A DNA stretch of 64,000 nucleotides from Thiopseudomonas alkaliphila (GCF_001267175.1 NZ_CP012358.1:412501-476500); one strand, 5' to 3'. Shown: positions 31,304 through 40,843, counted from the first letter of the stretch. Numbers and translations are program-made. Notes: generated from the letters alone by a model not told the origin.

Positions 31304-31330
31304 CTGCAGCTCAGTGGGGCTGAGCTGCAG
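31304..31330 (-). terminator. Hairpin between livK and livH, probable partial terminator
   Basis: Perfect 10-bp arms ctgcagctca and tgagctgcag enclose 7 nt. On the minus strand the structure begins 30 nt after the livK stop and ends in TTTTGGAG, a short T tract. This suits partial termination that keeps the binding protein more abundant than the membrane parts. Confidence 0.65.
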
Positions 31331-31360
31331 GGGTGTTACCTAGTGTGACGCAGAGTGGAA

Positions 31361-32485
31361 TTACTCTGTTTTTGCCGTTTTACTGCCATCGGCGTGCCAC
31401 TCATACACCACAAAGTTAAAGTCTTTTAAATCACCCTTTTCGGTGAACTCAAGGGTGCCAGTTGGCGTATCAAAGCGGCCTTGGCGAATTGCTTCAGCCA
31501 CTGTTTCTGGGTCATCACTCTTGCTGGACTTCATCGCATCAGCCATTACTTGAACCGCAGAATAAGCTGGGAAGACAAAGGCACCACTAGGATCTTGTTT
31601 TTTAGCTTTAAAGGCCGCTACTAAATCAGCGTTTTTAGGGTCTTGGTCAAAAGCTTTCGGTAAAGTGACCAGCATTCCTTCGGAAGCTTTACCCGCAATG
31701 GCAGTAATATCGCTATTACCTACGCCTTCAGGACCCATAAATTTGGCATTGAAGTTATTTTCTGCCGATTGACGCAGCAGCATGCCCATTTCTGGGTGGT
31801 AAGAACCAAAGTAAACAAAGTCGACGTTTTCTTTTTTCATCTTAGCGATTAACGCGGAAAAGTCTTTATCACCTGCAGTCACCCCTTCAAAAAGAGCGAC
31901 CGGAATTTTAGCTTCGTCTAAGGCGTGCTTTACCGCAGTAGCGATGCCTTCACCGTATTGCTGCTTATCATGTAACACGGCTACCCGCTGCGGTTTGACC
32001 TGCTCGACAATGTATTTGCCAGCAGTGGGGCCTTGCATGTTATCTAACCCAATGGTGCGAAAGATCATGCTATGACCGCGCTCGGTGAGCTCTGGAATCG
32101 TAGAGGCAGCGGTAATCATTAAGATACCTTCTTCGTCATAAATATCAGAAGCAGGTTGGGTTGAGCCTGAGCACAGGTGACCGACTACAAACTTCACGCC
32201 GTCATTAACAATTTTGTTAGCCACCGCGACCGCTTGTTTGGGGTCACACGCATCGTCATACACCACTGCCTGCAGCTGTGAGCCATTCACGCCACCGGCT
32301 TGGTTAATTTGCTCGATCGCCATATTGGCCCCCATCGCCTGCATATCACCATACTGGGCAACAGGGCCTGTCACGGGGCCAGCTAAGGCAATTTTGATTG
32401 GATCAGCAGCGAGGCTGTAATGGGCAAAGCCTGCCATAGCCATTGCGGCTAATACGTGAGTGACGCGTTGAGTTGGCTTACGCAT
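31361..32485 (-). CDS. livK: Branched-chain amino-acid binding protein LivK/BraC
   Basis: A 374-residue periplasmic binding protein. The signal peptide (about 1-26) ends at YSLAADP. The mature part begins IKIALAGPVTGPVAQYGDMQ and includes the ligand region SSGSTQPAS-like segment GHLCSGSTQPASDIYDEEG near 100-118. A Cys pair (C78 and C101 by rough count) fits the conserved disulfide. It is the first gene of livKHMGF. Specificity is probably Leu/Ile/Val, with Ala/Thr possible as in P. aeruginosa BraC. ggag lies 7 nt before ATG 32485. Confidence 0.94.
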   Translation of the reverse strand: MRKPTQRVTHVLAAMAMAGFAHYSLAADPIKIALAGPVTGPVAQYGDMQAMGANMAIEQINQAGGVNGSQLQAVVYDDACDPKQAVAVANKIVNDGVKFVVGHLCSGSTQPASDIYDEEGILMITAASTIPELTERGHSMIFRTIGLDNMQGPTAGKYIVEQVKPQRVAVLHDKQQYGEGIATAVKHALDEAKIPVALFEGVTAGDKDFSALIAKMKKENVDFVYFGSYHPEMGMLLRQSAENNFNAKFMGPEGVGNSDITAIAGKASEGMLVTLPKAFDQDPKNADLVAAFKAKKQDPSGAFVFPAYSAVQVMADAMKSSKSDDPETVAEAIRQGRFDTPTGTLEFTEKGDLKDFNFVVYEWHADGSKTAKTE

Positions 32486-32856
32486 AATGTTTCTCCACCT
32501 TGTTTAATTTGTTCTTAATCCTTGGTTAGCCCTCAGGAGTGCACGGGCACTCTAATAAGAGGTAACGTTGCAGCGAGTGTATGCAACTTGTTTAGCAAGG
32601 GGAACAAGCCATAAGTCATAGGCTCGGCAAAAACCTGGGTAAGGCTAAAAAAAATCAGAAAAAGGCAGGGTTAAGCGCTTGGCTTAGTCGATAGTCTTAG
32701 AGGATAAAGTAAATTGTCGGGCAGATTGCTAAGGAGCGGCTAGCCTGCAATGGTATTTGTGCGCGATGGCAAGTGCAGACAAGGGAGAAAGGAGGGTGTT
32801 TAGGGCTGACACTGAGCGAGCAGTGCCAGTCTCCAGAACTCAAAAGTGGGTGCGGG
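32486..32856. other. 371-bp non-coding gap between livK and rnt
   Basis: I see no convincing gene here. It should contain the livK promoter and leader (near 32486-32620) and the rnt 3' end. Small inverted repeats stand at 32537-32552 (gagtgc/gcactc, 4-nt spacer) and 32567-32587 (gttgca/tgcaac), candidate operator half-sites upstream of livK. A terminator-like stem at 32804-32831 (ggctg-cactg paired with cagtg-cagtc) lies about 26 nt after the rnt stop and lacks a T run. Confidence 0.5.
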
Positions 32857-33543
32857 TTAATCGTTCCAGCCGCCCATTTCTTTCCAGCGATTAACAATGC
32901 CGCAAAATAAGTCGGCGGTTTTTTCGGTATCGTAGCGCGCATTGTGTGCTTCTCTGGCATCAAAGCTCATGCCCGCAGCATCACAGGCTTTAGCCAGCAC
33001 TGTTTGACCGTAAGCCAATCCAGCTAAGGTAGCAGTATCAAAACTAGAGAAGGGATGGAAAGGATTGCGTTTAATACCACAGCGTTCAGCAGCGGCATTG
33101 ACGAAGCCTAGGTCAAAGTGACTGTTGTGGCCGACTAAGATTGCTCGCTTACAGCCACTGCTTTTGAGCGATTTGCGTACGCTTTTGAAAATCTCTGCCA
33201 GCGCGTGCTCCTCACTGACCGCCATCCGTAGCGGATGATCAAGCTTAATGCCGGTAAAATCGAGCGCTGCTTGTTCGATGTTAGCCCCCTCAAAAGGCTC
33301 TACACGATAAAACAACGTGTGCTCGGGGTAGAGCTGACCGTCTTCATCCATATTTAAAATGACTGCAGCAATTTCTAGTAGAGCATCAGTTGCACTATTG
33401 AATCCGCCAGTCTCCACATCAATCACGACCGGTAGATACCCACGAAAGCGATTGGCCAACGCAGTTTTTTTATTGGTGCTTTTTTTTGGCTCAGGGGTTT
33501 GGGCGTAGTCTTCAAAAGAGTCAAAGTCAAAATCTTGGCTCAT
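32857..33543 (-). CDS. rnt: Ribonuclease T
   Basis: A 228-residue 3'-5' exoribonuclease of the DEDD family, acting in tRNA end turnover and stable RNA maturation. The motifs are [11 protein letters not shown] (Asp, Glu) near 39-49, [10 protein letters not shown] (Asp) near 140, and [11 protein letters not shown] (His, Asp) near 201. An N-terminal extension of about 30 residues, acidic then Lys-rich, precedes the core. ATG 33543 overlaps the pyrC stop (ATGA). The pair pyrC-rnt is also adjacent in Pseudomonas, as I recall. Confidence 0.95.
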   Translation of the reverse strand: MSQDFDFDSFEDYAQTPEPKKSTNKKTALANRFRGYLPVVIDVETGGFNSATDALLEIAAVILNMDEDGQLYPEHTLFYRVEPFEGANIEQAALDFTGIKLDHPLRMAVSEEHALAEIFKSVRKSLKSSGCKRAILVGHNSHFDLGFVNAAAERCGIKRNPFHPFSSFDTATLAGLAYGQTVLAKACDAAGMSFDAREAHNARYDTEKTADLFCGIVNRWKEMGGWND

Positions 33544-34586
33544 GCCTGAGTCTCCAATACCCGCCAGTTAATCGCCTCACCGGCTTTTAATGGAATGACT
33601 TGGGTGCCTGAAAACGGTAGGCTGGTAGGTGCTGTCCAGCTGTCACGCACTAAGGTGATGTGGTCAGTATTACGTGGTAAACCGTAAAAGTCAGGACCAA
33701 ACAAGCTAGCAAAGCCTTCGAGCTTGTCCAGTGCGTTGCGTTGTTCAAAGGCTTCAGCATATAACTCAATCGCTGCATAAGCGGTGTAACAACCGGCACA
33801 GCCACAGGCATTTTCTTTGGCTGATTGCGCGTGGGGGGCGGAGTCAGTACCTAGGAAAAACTTAGGGCTACCGCTGGTAGCGGCATCTAATAGCGCTTCT
33901 TGGTGGGTATTGCGCTTAAGAATCGGCAAGCAGAAGAAGTGCGGACGAATACCACCTACGAGCATGTGGTTACGGTTGTATAGCAAATGATGCGCAGTGA
34001 TAGTGGCGGCAATATTGCTGCCAGCTTCGCTAACAAATTGAGCCGCATCCGCGGTGGTAATGTGCTCAAAGACAATTTTAAGCTGCGGAAAACGCGCTAC
34101 CAGTGGTAACAGTTTTTCATCAATAAATTGTTTTTCACGATCGAAAATATCTACGTGTTGATGAGTGACTTCACCATGCACCAATAATGGCATGCCCACT
34201 TCACTCATGACTTCTAAAGCAGGGTAGATATTGGCTAAATCACTCACGCCTGAATCTGAGTTAGTGGTTGCGCCAGCAGGATATAACTTGGCAGCAAAAA
34301 CGAAACCAGAAGCAGCCGCTTGTTTAATATCTTCAGCACTCGTTTTGTCGGTGAGATACAGCACCATCAGTGGCTGAAAAGTATTGCCTGTTGGACGCGC
34401 AGCAAGAATGCGTTGGCGATAGCTATCTGCCTCTGCTGCATTGCGTACCGGTGGAACCAAGTTGGGCATAATGATAGCGCGCGCAAATACGCGAGCCGCG
34501 TCGGGCACCGTTTGCTGTAAGGCAGCGCCATCGCGCAAGTGAATGTGCCAGTCGTCTGGACGCAACAGGGTAAGGCGATCAATCAT
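33540..34586 (-). CDS. pyrC: Dihydroorotase
   Basis: A 348-residue class II dihydroorotase of pyrimidine synthesis. The metal ligands are [10 protein letters not shown] (two His near 14-16), the carboxylated Lys in [14 protein letters not shown] near 99, His in LVHGEVTHQ and EHITT, and Asp in [11 protein letters not shown] near 250. Length matches E. coli PyrC (348). ATG 34586 is preferred over a start 4 codons upstream because [14 protein letters not shown] is the family beginning. The gene is divergent from argG. Confidence 0.96.
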   Translation of the reverse strand: MIDRLTLLRPDDWHIHLRDGAALQQTVPDAARVFARAIIMPNLVPPVRNAAEADSYRQRILAARPTGNTFQPLMVLYLTDKTSAEDIKQAAASGFVFAAKLYPAGATTNSDSGVSDLANIYPALEVMSEVGMPLLVHGEVTHQHVDIFDREKQFIDEKLLPLVARFPQLKIVFEHITTADAAQFVSEAGSNIAATITAHHLLYNRNHMLVGGIRPHFFCLPILKRNTHQEALLDAATSGSPKFFLGTDSAPHAQSAKENACGCAGCYTAYAAIELYAEAFEQRNALDKLEGFASLFGPDFYGLPRNTDHITLVRDSWTAPTSLPFSGTQVIPLKAGEAINWRVLETQA

Positions 34587-34774
34587 GAAAATTTCCAATC
34601 CAATTCAACGTGGGCTAATCCTACCTGAAAAGGCTTTTTTCAGCATCCGCAAATAAAGGAATTGCTTTATTTAATCGATAAACCGCTGAACTCTGTGCTT
34701 AGCCCCTATAAAAAAAAGCTGATCAGCAGTAGAATCAATGCTTTATTCAATCGTAATCCTTTGGAGCTGAAGGC

Positions 34775-35989
34775 ATGACAGACGTTAACAAGGTGGTTCT
34801 AGCCTATTCAGGCGGTCTAGACACTTCGGTCATTTTGAAATGGCTGCAAGACACCTATAACTGTGAAATAGTCACTTTTACCGCGGACTTAGGTCAAGGT
34901 GAAGAAGTTGAGCCGGCGCGTGCAAAAGCAGAAGCGCTTGGTGTTAAAGAAATCTATATTGATGACTTGCGCGAAGAGTTCGTGCGTGACTTTGTCTTCC
35001 CGATGTTCCGAGCTAACACCATTTATGAAGGCGAGTATCTATTAGGTACTTCAATTGCTCGCCCGCTTATTGCTAAGCGTTTAGTTGAAATTGCCAATGA
35101 AACCGGTGCCGATGCCATTTCCCATGGTGCAACTGGTAAAGGTAACGACCAAGTACGTTTTGAGCTAGGTGCTTACGCGTTAAAACCAGGGGTTAAAGTG
35201 ATTGCGCCATGGCGTGAGTGGGATTTGTTATCCCGCGAAAAACTGCTCGCTTATGCTGAAAAGCACAATATTCCGATTGAGCGTCATGGTAAAAAATCCC
35301 CTTATTCGATGGATGCTAACTTACTGCACATCTCCTATGAAGGTGGCGTGTTAGAAGATACTTGGTCTGAGCACGAAGAAGATATGTGGCGCTGGAGTGT
35401 TTCTCCAGAAAACGCACCGGATACCCCAACCTACTTAGAGCTTACGTACCGCAAAGGGGACATTGTTGCCATTGATGGTAAGGAAATGACACCAGCCCAA
35501 GTATTAACTTACTTAAACAAAGTGGGTGGTGATAATGGTATTGGCCGTGTAGATATTGTAGAGAACCGTTACGTGGGTATGAAAGCACGTGGTTGCTATG
35601 AAACTCCTGGCGGTACTATTATGCTGAAAGGCCATCGTGCGATGGAGTCAATCACCCTAGACCGTGAAGTGATGCATTTAAAAGATGAGCTAATGCCAAA
35701 ATATGCCTCACTGATTTATAACGGTTATTGGTGGAGCCCTGAGCGTCATATGTTGCAACAAATGATTGATGCTTCGCAGGCCAATGTAAATGGAGTGGTT
35801 CGTTTAAAACTGTATAAGGGCAATATTATGGTGGTTGGACGTAAGTCTGATGACTCATTGTTTGATGCAGCGGTAGCCACTTTTGAAGATGATGCGGGTG
35901 CATACGATCAGCAAGATGCTGAAGGCTTTATTAAGCTAAACGCTTTACGTTTACGTATTGCCGCTAGCAAAGGTCGCTCACTGCTATAA
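34775..35989 (+). CDS. argG: Argininosuccinate synthase
   Basis: A 404-residue enzyme joining citrulline and aspartate with ATP in arginine synthesis. The ATP-pyrophosphatase P-loop is [14 protein letters not shown] near 7-20. The citrulline/aspartate region [14 protein letters not shown] is near 118-131, and [17 protein letters not shown] near 177. ggag lies 9 nt before ATG 34775, followed by gaagg. It is followed by a hairpin and then gloA, an order also found in Pseudomonas. Confidence 0.97.
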   Translation: MTDVNKVVLAYSGGLDTSVILKWLQDTYNCEIVTFTADLGQGEEVEPARAKAEALGVKEIYIDDLREEFVRDFVFPMFRANTIYEGEYLLGTSIARPLIAKRLVEIANETGADAISHGATGKGNDQVRFELGAYALKPGVKVIAPWREWDLLSREKLLAYAEKHNIPIERHGKKSPYSMDANLLHISYEGGVLEDTWSEHEEDMWRWSVSPENAPDTPTYLELTYRKGDIVAIDGKEMTPAQVLTYLNKVGGDNGIGRVDIVENRYVGMKARGCYETPGGTIMLKGHRAMESITLDREVMHLKDELMPKYASLIYNGYWWSPERHMLQQMIDASQANVNGVVRLKLYKGNIMVVGRKSDDSLFDAAVATFEDDAGAYDQQDAEGFIKLNALRLRIAASKGRSLL

Positions 35990-36016
35990 GTGTAAAATTA
36001 AGGTAGTGTAGTCCAA

Positions 36017-36043
36017 GCAAAGCCCCTTAATTTGGGGCTTTGC
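36017..36043 (+). terminator. Hairpin between argG and gloA
   Basis: Perfect 10-bp arms gcaaagcccc and ggggctttgc enclose ttaattt, followed by TGTTTAG. It lies 27 nt after the argG stop and 25 nt before gloA. The stem is strong and the T run short, so it may end most argG transcripts. Confidence 0.7.
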
Positions 36044-36067
36044 TGTTTAGTATGAGGAGAATAATCA

Positions 36068-36460
36068 ATGCGTATATTGCACACTATGTTGCGCGTGGGT
36101 GATTTAGATAAATCAATCGCGTTCTATACCGAAGTTTTAGGCATGCAGTTGCTGCGTCGTAACGACTACCCAGAAGGTAAGTTCACCTTAGCTTTTGTTG
36201 GTTACGGTAGCGAAGCAGAAAATGCAGTGATTGAACTAACCCATAACTGGGATACCAATAGCTATGATCTAGGAAATGGTTACGGGCATATTGCACTTGA
36301 AGTGCCTGATGTCTATAAAGCCTGCGAATTGATTCGGGAAAAGGGCGGTAAAATTACCCGTGAACCAGGTCCAATGATGCATGGCAACAGTATTTTAGCC
36401 TTTGTTGAAGATCCAGATGGCTATAAGATCGAACTGCTCTCGCCAGATCGTAAAGACTAA
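36068..36460 (+). CDS. gloA: Lactoylglutathione lyase (glyoxalase I)
   Basis: A 130-residue vicinal-oxygen-chelate metalloenzyme that converts the methylglyoxal-glutathione adduct into S-lactoylglutathione. Metal ligands fit H5 ([12 protein letters not shown]), Glu56 (AVIELTHNW), His74 (GHIALEV) and Glu122 (YKIELLSPD). The short length is typical of the Ni/Co-type bacterial enzyme such as E. coli GloA. A gagga ribosome site precedes ATG 36068. A bidirectional terminator follows. Confidence 0.95.
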   Translation: MRILHTMLRVGDLDKSIAFYTEVLGMQLLRRNDYPEGKFTLAFVGYGSEAENAVIELTHNWDTNSYDLGNGYGHIALEVPDVYKACELIREKGGKITREPGPMMHGNSILAFVEDPDGYKIELLSPDRKD

Positions 36461-36470
36461 GTGCTGTCCC

Positions 36471-36501
36471 CTAAAAAGCTCCCTATCTGGGAGCTTTTTA
36501 G
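36471..36501. terminator. Bidirectional terminator after gloA
   Basis: Perfect 13-bp arms ctaaaaagctccc and gggagctttttag enclose tatct. The T-rich arms serve both strands, so it can end gloA on the plus strand and the convergent MFS/small membrane protein transcript on the minus strand. Confidence 0.9.
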
Positions 36502-36514
36502 TTAAGAGGCTTAG

Positions 36515-36661
36515 TTAACAAACGCCTAAGCCGAGTTGTAGTAATGCCATGCCAGAATGAGACCAGCCCCACCACGCCAACCCTAAAATGGCGGCTAAGG
36601 ATAAACCTGAAGTAATCAAAAGCAGGGTGCGCATGGCCAGCCGCTTATGATGTGATGGCAT
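36515..36661 (-). CDS. Tiny single-pass membrane protein
   Basis: A 48-residue protein with a basic start (MPSHHKRLAMR) followed by a hydrophobic helix of about 25 residues (LLLITSGLSLAAILGLAWWG) and a final LGLGVC. It should sit in the inner membrane with its N-terminus in the cytosol. The start ATG 36661 lies inside the last codons of the MFS gene and has a strong Shine-Dalgarno, ggggag, 8 nt upstream. The coupling suggests an accessory role for the transporter, which is inference. A longer upstream start at 36721 lacks such support. Confidence 0.6.
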   Translation of the reverse strand: MPSHHKRLAMRTLLLITSGLSLAAILGLAWWGWSHSGMALLQLGLGVC

Positions 36662-37862
36662 GTATTTGCTCCCCTTTAGGCGCTCTAAACTCTTTAATCG
36701 GAAAGTTGCACAGTGCGGCAACTACACTTAATGCTATAGACAGTTGCCAGACCAAATCATAACTACCCGTGCGGTCAAAAACTAACCCACCTAACCAACC
36801 TCCTAAAAAAGAGCCTACTTGGTGAAAGAAAAACACAATGCCTGCCAACATCGACAAATTACGTATACCAAACATACTGGCTACTGTGCCGTTAGTTAAG
36901 GGCACCGTTGAAAGCCAGAGAAGTCCCATGGCAATGCCGAATAAGTAGGCCGATAACTGGCTAATCGGTAAGTAAAAAAACAAGGCAATCACTAGGCCGC
37001 GAATTAAATAGAGCCAGCCTAAAAGTTTGGGCTTAGAGTAGTATCCTCCTAACCAGCCTGCTAACCAGGTGCCAACAATATTAAACAAGCCTACAAGTGC
37101 CAATACCGTAGTGCCAACGCTAGCCGGTAGCTGACGATCAATCAAGTACGAAGGAATATGCACGCCAATAAACACTACTTGAAAGCCACAGACAAAAAAG
37201 CCAAAGGCCAGTAGCCAAAAGCCTTTTTCTTTAACCACTTGGTTGAGTGCTTGCTTTACACTTTGTTCAAAATCGTCTGTAGTATTTGGCTGTGGTGTTT
37301 CTTTTAGCATAAAAGCTAAGGGTAAACATAGGCAGATTAGGGCAGCAGTGACTAACATTGCACTCGACCAGCCCAGCCACTCAATTAAGCCAAGAGTGCC
37401 CGGCAACATCACAAACTGTCCAAGTGAACCTGCTGCGCTAGCAATTCCCATGGCCATGCTACGCTTTTCGGCTGGCACCGAGCGACCAATAGCGGAGAGT
37501 AGTACCGCAAAAGAAGTCCCGGAGAGTCCAAAACCAATGAGTAAACCAGCACTTAACGTGAGATCCATTGGTGTGCTGCTATTGGCCATTAAGTACAGCC
37601 CACAAGCATAGGCAAGCGTGGTAACAATAACGGTGGGTTTTAATCCGTAGCGATCAGCAAAAGCGCCGACAAAGGGTTGTACGCCGCCCCATACTAAGTT
37701 CTGTACTGCGATAGCAAAGGAAAAGATTTCACGTTCCCAGCCAAACGCTTGGCTTAGCGGGTTGAGATAGAGACCAAAGGCATGCCGGATCCCTAGCGAT
37801 AAAGCCAATATGATCGAGCTGCCAATCATTAGCAGCAAGCCTGTGCGTAAAGCTGAATGCAT
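36645..37862 (-). CDS. MFS transporter
   Basis: A 405-residue inner-membrane transporter with about 12 hydrophobic segments. The loop 2-3 motif is present as VGAFADRYGLKPT near 60-73, and a second-half counterpart is seen near 260. The N-terminal SLGIRHAFGLYLNPLSQAFGW resembles monocarboxylate/oxalate-formate-like MFS members. Substrate and direction cannot be set. aggtgg lies 5 nt before ATG 37862. The tiny membrane protein gene overlaps its 3' end. Confidence 0.85.
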   Translation of the reverse strand: MHSALRTGLLLMIGSSIILALSLGIRHAFGLYLNPLSQAFGWEREIFSFAIAVQNLVWGGVQPFVGAFADRYGLKPTVIVTTLAYACGLYLMANSSTPMDLTLSAGLLIGFGLSGTSFAVLLSAIGRSVPAEKRSMAMGIASAAGSLGQFVMLPGTLGLIEWLGWSSAMLVTAALICLCLPLAFMLKETPQPNTTDDFEQSVKQALNQVVKEKGFWLLAFGFFVCGFQVVFIGVHIPSYLIDRQLPASVGTTVLALVGLFNIVGTWLAGWLGGYYSKPKLLGWLYLIRGLVIALFFYLPISQLSAYLFGIAMGLLWLSTVPLTNGTVASMFGIRNLSMLAGIVFFFHQVGSFLGGWLGGLVFDRTGSYDLVWQLSIALSVVAALCNFPIKEFRAPKGEQIHAITS

Positions 37863-37931
37863 AAATCCACCTAGAATAAAGCCAGTCTTGTGACTGGTTG
37901 ATTGTTATTGTTAGTTGTCCAGGGGGAAGTG

Positions 37932-38576
37932 TTAGGTGCGAGGACTGAGGGTGCGTGCCCAGTCGTCGGCATCGACAAAGCCTAACACCTGTTGCTCCTT
38001 TAAATTTTCCACGTTAACAAATACCGCAGCTCCGTATTCAAAATCTACCTCAGCATGGGCAAAGTGCTCAGTCAGTTCATCTAAGCAGCTGCTATGGGTG
38101 ACTAAAAATAGGTTGCGACCTTCTTGTTTAATATTGAGAGCTTGCTTGAAGAAGTCTGGCTGGCATTTAAATAAAAAATCTTTACTGGCGATTTCTTGAG
38201 CAAAAATAGCTTGGCTGGTTTGTTTGGTGCGGGTGAGTGGGCTGGTGTAGATATCCCCGTTGGCTAGGCCTAAGTTGGATAAATAGCGCCCCATTTCAAG
38301 GCCGGTAGCAACCGAGCGTTGGGTGATACCGCTTGGTTCCGCTAAGCAGGCGGCATCGACTCGACTGCAACGCTCTAAATGGCGAATAAAAACAATAAGA
38401 TCACCATCTTGCCATTCTTTAACTAAGGTTTGCGTTAGTTGAAAAGGGCTTTCGGATAGATCGGCAGGTAAAGGTTCACGCCACAGTGGTGAGGTTTCCC
38501 AAGCGGTACCGGTAATTAGTGCAGCAAGTGTCAGCGTTTTGACATTGAGTAGCTTTTTTAAGAAGTTAATTTTCAT
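37932..38576 (-). CDS. Ais-like membrane-anchored histidine phosphatase
   Basis: A 214-residue protein with an N-terminal hydrophobic segment (about 14-28) acting as anchor or signal. The histidine phosphatase motif reads FIRHLERC near 62-69 rather than RHGE. GIT-type and SPLTRTKQTSQAIF (catalytic Arg and helix) follow near 112-125, and LVTHSSCLDEL supplies the second His near 160. The RHxERC form and early Cys pairs resemble Ais/PmrG-type LPS-core phosphatases. A periplasmic site is likely from the leader. The substrate is unproven. Confidence 0.78.
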   Translation of the reverse strand: MKINFLKKLLNVKTLTLAALITGTAWETSPLWREPLPADLSESPFQLTQTLVKEWQDGDLIVFIRHLERCSRVDAACLAEPSGITQRSVATGLEMGRYLSNLGLANGDIYTSPLTRTKQTSQAIFAQEIASKDFLFKCQPDFFKQALNIKQEGRNLFLVTHSSCLDELTEHFAHAEVDFEYGAAVFVNVENLKEQQVLGFVDADDWARTLSPRT

Positions 38577-38624
38577 AAACAGTCAATAAAGGGGAACCAA
38601 TAAGTAACGCCTGGTTAATACACA

Positions 38625-38664
38625 GGGATAATACGGCGCAGTAGCGCAGACAGCGTATTATCCC
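38625..38664 (-). terminator. Stem-loop after the ubiG-mupP-yciK unit
   Basis: Arms gggataatacg and cgtattatccc (11 bp, perfect) enclose 18 nt containing a smaller GCGC-rich stem. On the minus strand it begins 30 nt after the yciK stop. There is no T tract, so it may work as a strong pausing or 3'-protecting structure. Confidence 0.5.
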
Positions 38665-38693
38665 AAAAGTGCGTACAACTAGCCTGTTAGGTT

Positions 38694-39437
38694 TTATCCT
38701 TTGCGAGCATTTAGCGCTTGTCCATTTTCTGCCTGGCTATCAGGCCCCATGAGGTACAGATAAACTGGCATAATTTGCTCTGGCGTGGGGTTGGTTTCTG
38801 GGTGCTCACCAGGATAGGCTTGGCTGCGCATTTGGGTGCGGGTAGCACCAGGATTGACTGAGTTACTGCGTACATTGGTGCCATCTAGCTCGTCGGCTAA
38901 TACTTGCATCAACCCTTCGGTGGCAAACTTAGATACGGCATAGGCTCCCCAGTAGGCGCGTCCTTTACGACCCACGCTGCTAGAGGTGAAAATAATGGAG
39001 GCGTCTTCTGAGAGTCGGAGCAGGGGCAGTAACGCGCGGGTTAAAGAATAGGTGCCATTGACGTTAACCTGCATAACTTTGGCAAAGTTTTCATCGGATA
39101 ACTGCTCAATTGGAGTGCGCGGTCCCAAAATAGAGGCGTTATGCAAAATACCGTCTAAACGACCAAAGGTTTCTTCGATCATCGCGCCTAACTCTTCGGA
39201 CTGATTACTGCTGATGTGCTGTAAGTCCATGGGTACAACCACTGGAGTGGGGTGGCCTGCAGCCACAATTTCATCGTACACCTGATTAAGGTTGGTTTCG
39301 GTTTTACCCAGCAGCAACACCGTTGCGCCGTGGGCAGCGTAAGCTTTAGCGGCAGCCGCGCCGATACCGCGCCCCGCACCGGTGACTAAAATAACGCGAT
39401 TTTCTAGTAAATTAGGACGAGCAACATAATCAAACAT
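38694..39437 (-). CDS. yciK: YciK-family short-chain dehydrogenase
   Basis: A 247-residue SDR oxidoreductase. The cofactor motif is VTGAGRGIGAAAA near 17-29, the NAG-type motif is LHNASILGP near 97, and the catalytic Ser, Tyr and Lys are in FTSSSVGRKGRAYWGAYAVSK (first part FTSSSVGRKG) near 140-160. The substrate of YciK is unknown. ATG 39437 has gagga upstream; four extra codons are possible. It is last in ubiG-mupP-yciK, an order I recall from P. aeruginosa PA3171-PA3173. Confidence 0.9.
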   Translation of the reverse strand: MFDYVARPNLLENRVILVTGAGRGIGAAAAKAYAAHGATVLLLGKTETNLNQVYDEIVAAGHPTPVVVPMDLQHISSNQSEELGAMIEETFGRLDGILHNASILGPRTPIEQLSDENFAKVMQVNVNGTYSLTRALLPLLRLSEDASIIFTSSSVGRKGRAYWGAYAVSKFATEGLMQVLADELDGTNVRSNSVNPGATRTQMRSQAYPGEHPETNPTPEQIMPVYLYLMGPDSQAENGQALNARKG

Positions 39438-39461
39438 GAGATTCCTCAATAATGACTGCTG

Positions 39462-40145
39462 TTAACAGCCACAAATAACTTGTTCTAATAAATTTAATAA
39501 GGCTTCAGGACTGGCAATGACTTGATTGGCACCCCACAGCTGCGGATTATCGCTAGCGGCATGATAACCATAGGTGACGGCAATGCTTGGCATATCAGCG
39601 GCCTGGGCGGCCTGAATATCACGCAGATCATCTCCGATATATACAATTTTTTCAGGGCTCAGGGCTAATTGCTCAGCCGCTTTGTAGAGCATATCGGGCG
39701 CCGGCTTGCTCTTTTCAACATGCTCAGGGCAGAGCAGTGCTGCGCAACGCTGATCCAGGTGCAGTGCCTGCATAAGTGGTTCGGCAAAGAGCGCGGGTTT
39801 GTTAGTCGCCACCCCCCAAGGCAGCTGCATTTTTTCTAAAAACTGCAGTACTTCTGGCATGCCGGTAAATAAAGTGGAGTGTTGAGCAAACTGCGTCTGA
39901 TATCGCTGTAAAAAATCCTGCTTCAGCAAAACCGCTTGAGCATCATCCGGCGCTAAATTAAACCCATAATTAACCATGGCTTGCGCGCCTTGTGAGACAA
40001 CTTGTCGAAAGCCGTTTATTCGCTCTTGATTAAGTGGGGCTAGTCCTTGCTCGTTACGCATGGCCTGAATAATGGCAATAAAGTCGCGTGCGCTATCGAT
40101 CAGTGTTCCATCTAAATCAAACAGCACTCCTTGAATACGATTCAT
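39462..40145 (-). CDS. mupP: N-acetylmuramic acid 6-phosphate phosphatase-type HAD hydrolase
   Basis: A 227-residue HAD phosphatase. Motif I is [17 protein letters not shown] near 6-22, motif [12 protein letters not shown] near 113, motif III Lys in [11 protein letters not shown] near 143-153, and motif [14 protein letters not shown] near 168. It is annotated as phosphoglycolate phosphatase in many genomes. The ortholog in the same ubiG-yciK context in Pseudomonas (PA3172) is MupP of peptidoglycan recycling, so I favour that role. Its start overlaps the ubiG stop (ATGA). Confidence 0.85.
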   Translation of the reverse strand: MNRIQGVLFDLDGTLIDSARDFIAIIQAMRNEQGLAPLNQERINGFRQVVSQGAQAMVNYGFNLAPDDAQAVLLKQDFLQRYQTQFAQHSTLFTGMPEVLQFLEKMQLPWGVATNKPALFAEPLMQALHLDQRCAALLCPEHVEKSKPAPDMLYKAAEQLALSPEKIVYIGDDLRDIQAAQAADMPSIAVTYGYHAASDNPQLWGANQVIASPEALLNLLEQVICGC

Positions 40146-40843
40146 GCTTGAGCCTTAGTGGTGCGTAGCATGTAGTTCACATCAACATCAGCTTCGAGTT
40201 TGTAGATCTTAGTCAAGGGGTTATAGGTCAGACCGATAATATCTTGGACTTGAAACCCAGCTTGGCGACACCAAGCCCCCAGTTCAGAAGGGCGAATAAA
40301 CTTTTTAAAGTCATGGGTGCCACGTGGCATCAAGCGCAAGATATATTCTGCGCCAATAATTGCGAATAAATATGACTTAGGATTGCGGTTAATAGTGGAA
40401 AAAAATACTTGTCCGCCGGGTTTTACCAGTTGGTAACAGGCTTGGATAATGGAAGCCGGATCTGGGACGTGCTCCAGCATTTCAAGGCAAGTCACTACAT
40501 CAAACTGCCCAGGCATTTCAGCGGCTAAGGCTTCGGCGGTGACTTGGCGGTACTCAACCTCAACCCCGGACTCCAGTTTATGTAATTCCGCCACCGACAG
40601 TGGCGCTTCGCCCATATCAATGCCCATAACGGTAGCTCCGCGCTGGGCCATGGCCTCACTTAAAATACCGCCACCACAGCCTACATCCAATACTTTTTTA
40701 CCCGCTAGGCCGGCGTGCTCATCAATCCAGTTCACTCGCAGTGGGTTAATATCATGTAATGGTTTGAACTCGCTTTCCCGATCCCACCAACGGTGCGCCA
40801 AGGCTTCAAATTTAGCAATCTCAGCATGATCAACATTGGACAT
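40142..40843 (-). CDS. ubiG: Ubiquinone biosynthesis O-methyltransferase
   Basis: A 233-residue SAM-dependent enzyme doing both O-methylations of ubiquinone synthesis. The family start [20 protein letters not shown] is near 3-22. The SAM motif [17 protein letters not shown] is near 50-66, and post-I/II motifs continue to [13 protein letters not shown] near 116. It is first in the ubiG-mupP-yciK unit, with start/stop overlap to mupP. Confidence 0.95.
   Translation of the reverse strand: MSNVDHAEIAKFEALAHRWWDRESEFKPLHDINPLRVNWIDEHAGLAGKKVLDVGCGGGILSEAMAQRGATVMGIDMGEAPLSVAELHKLESGVEVEYRQVTAEALAAEMPGQFDVVTCLEMLEHVPDPASIIQACYQLVKPGGQVFFSTINRNPKSYLFAIIGAEYILRLMPRGTHDFKKFIRPSELGAWCRQAGFQVQDIIGLTYNPLTKIYKLEADVDVNYMLRTTKAQA

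Noticed and set aside
32697..32963. An 88-codon minus-strand frame after rnt
   Set aside because: It overlaps the rnt 3' end in another frame, has no ribosome site and resembles no family.
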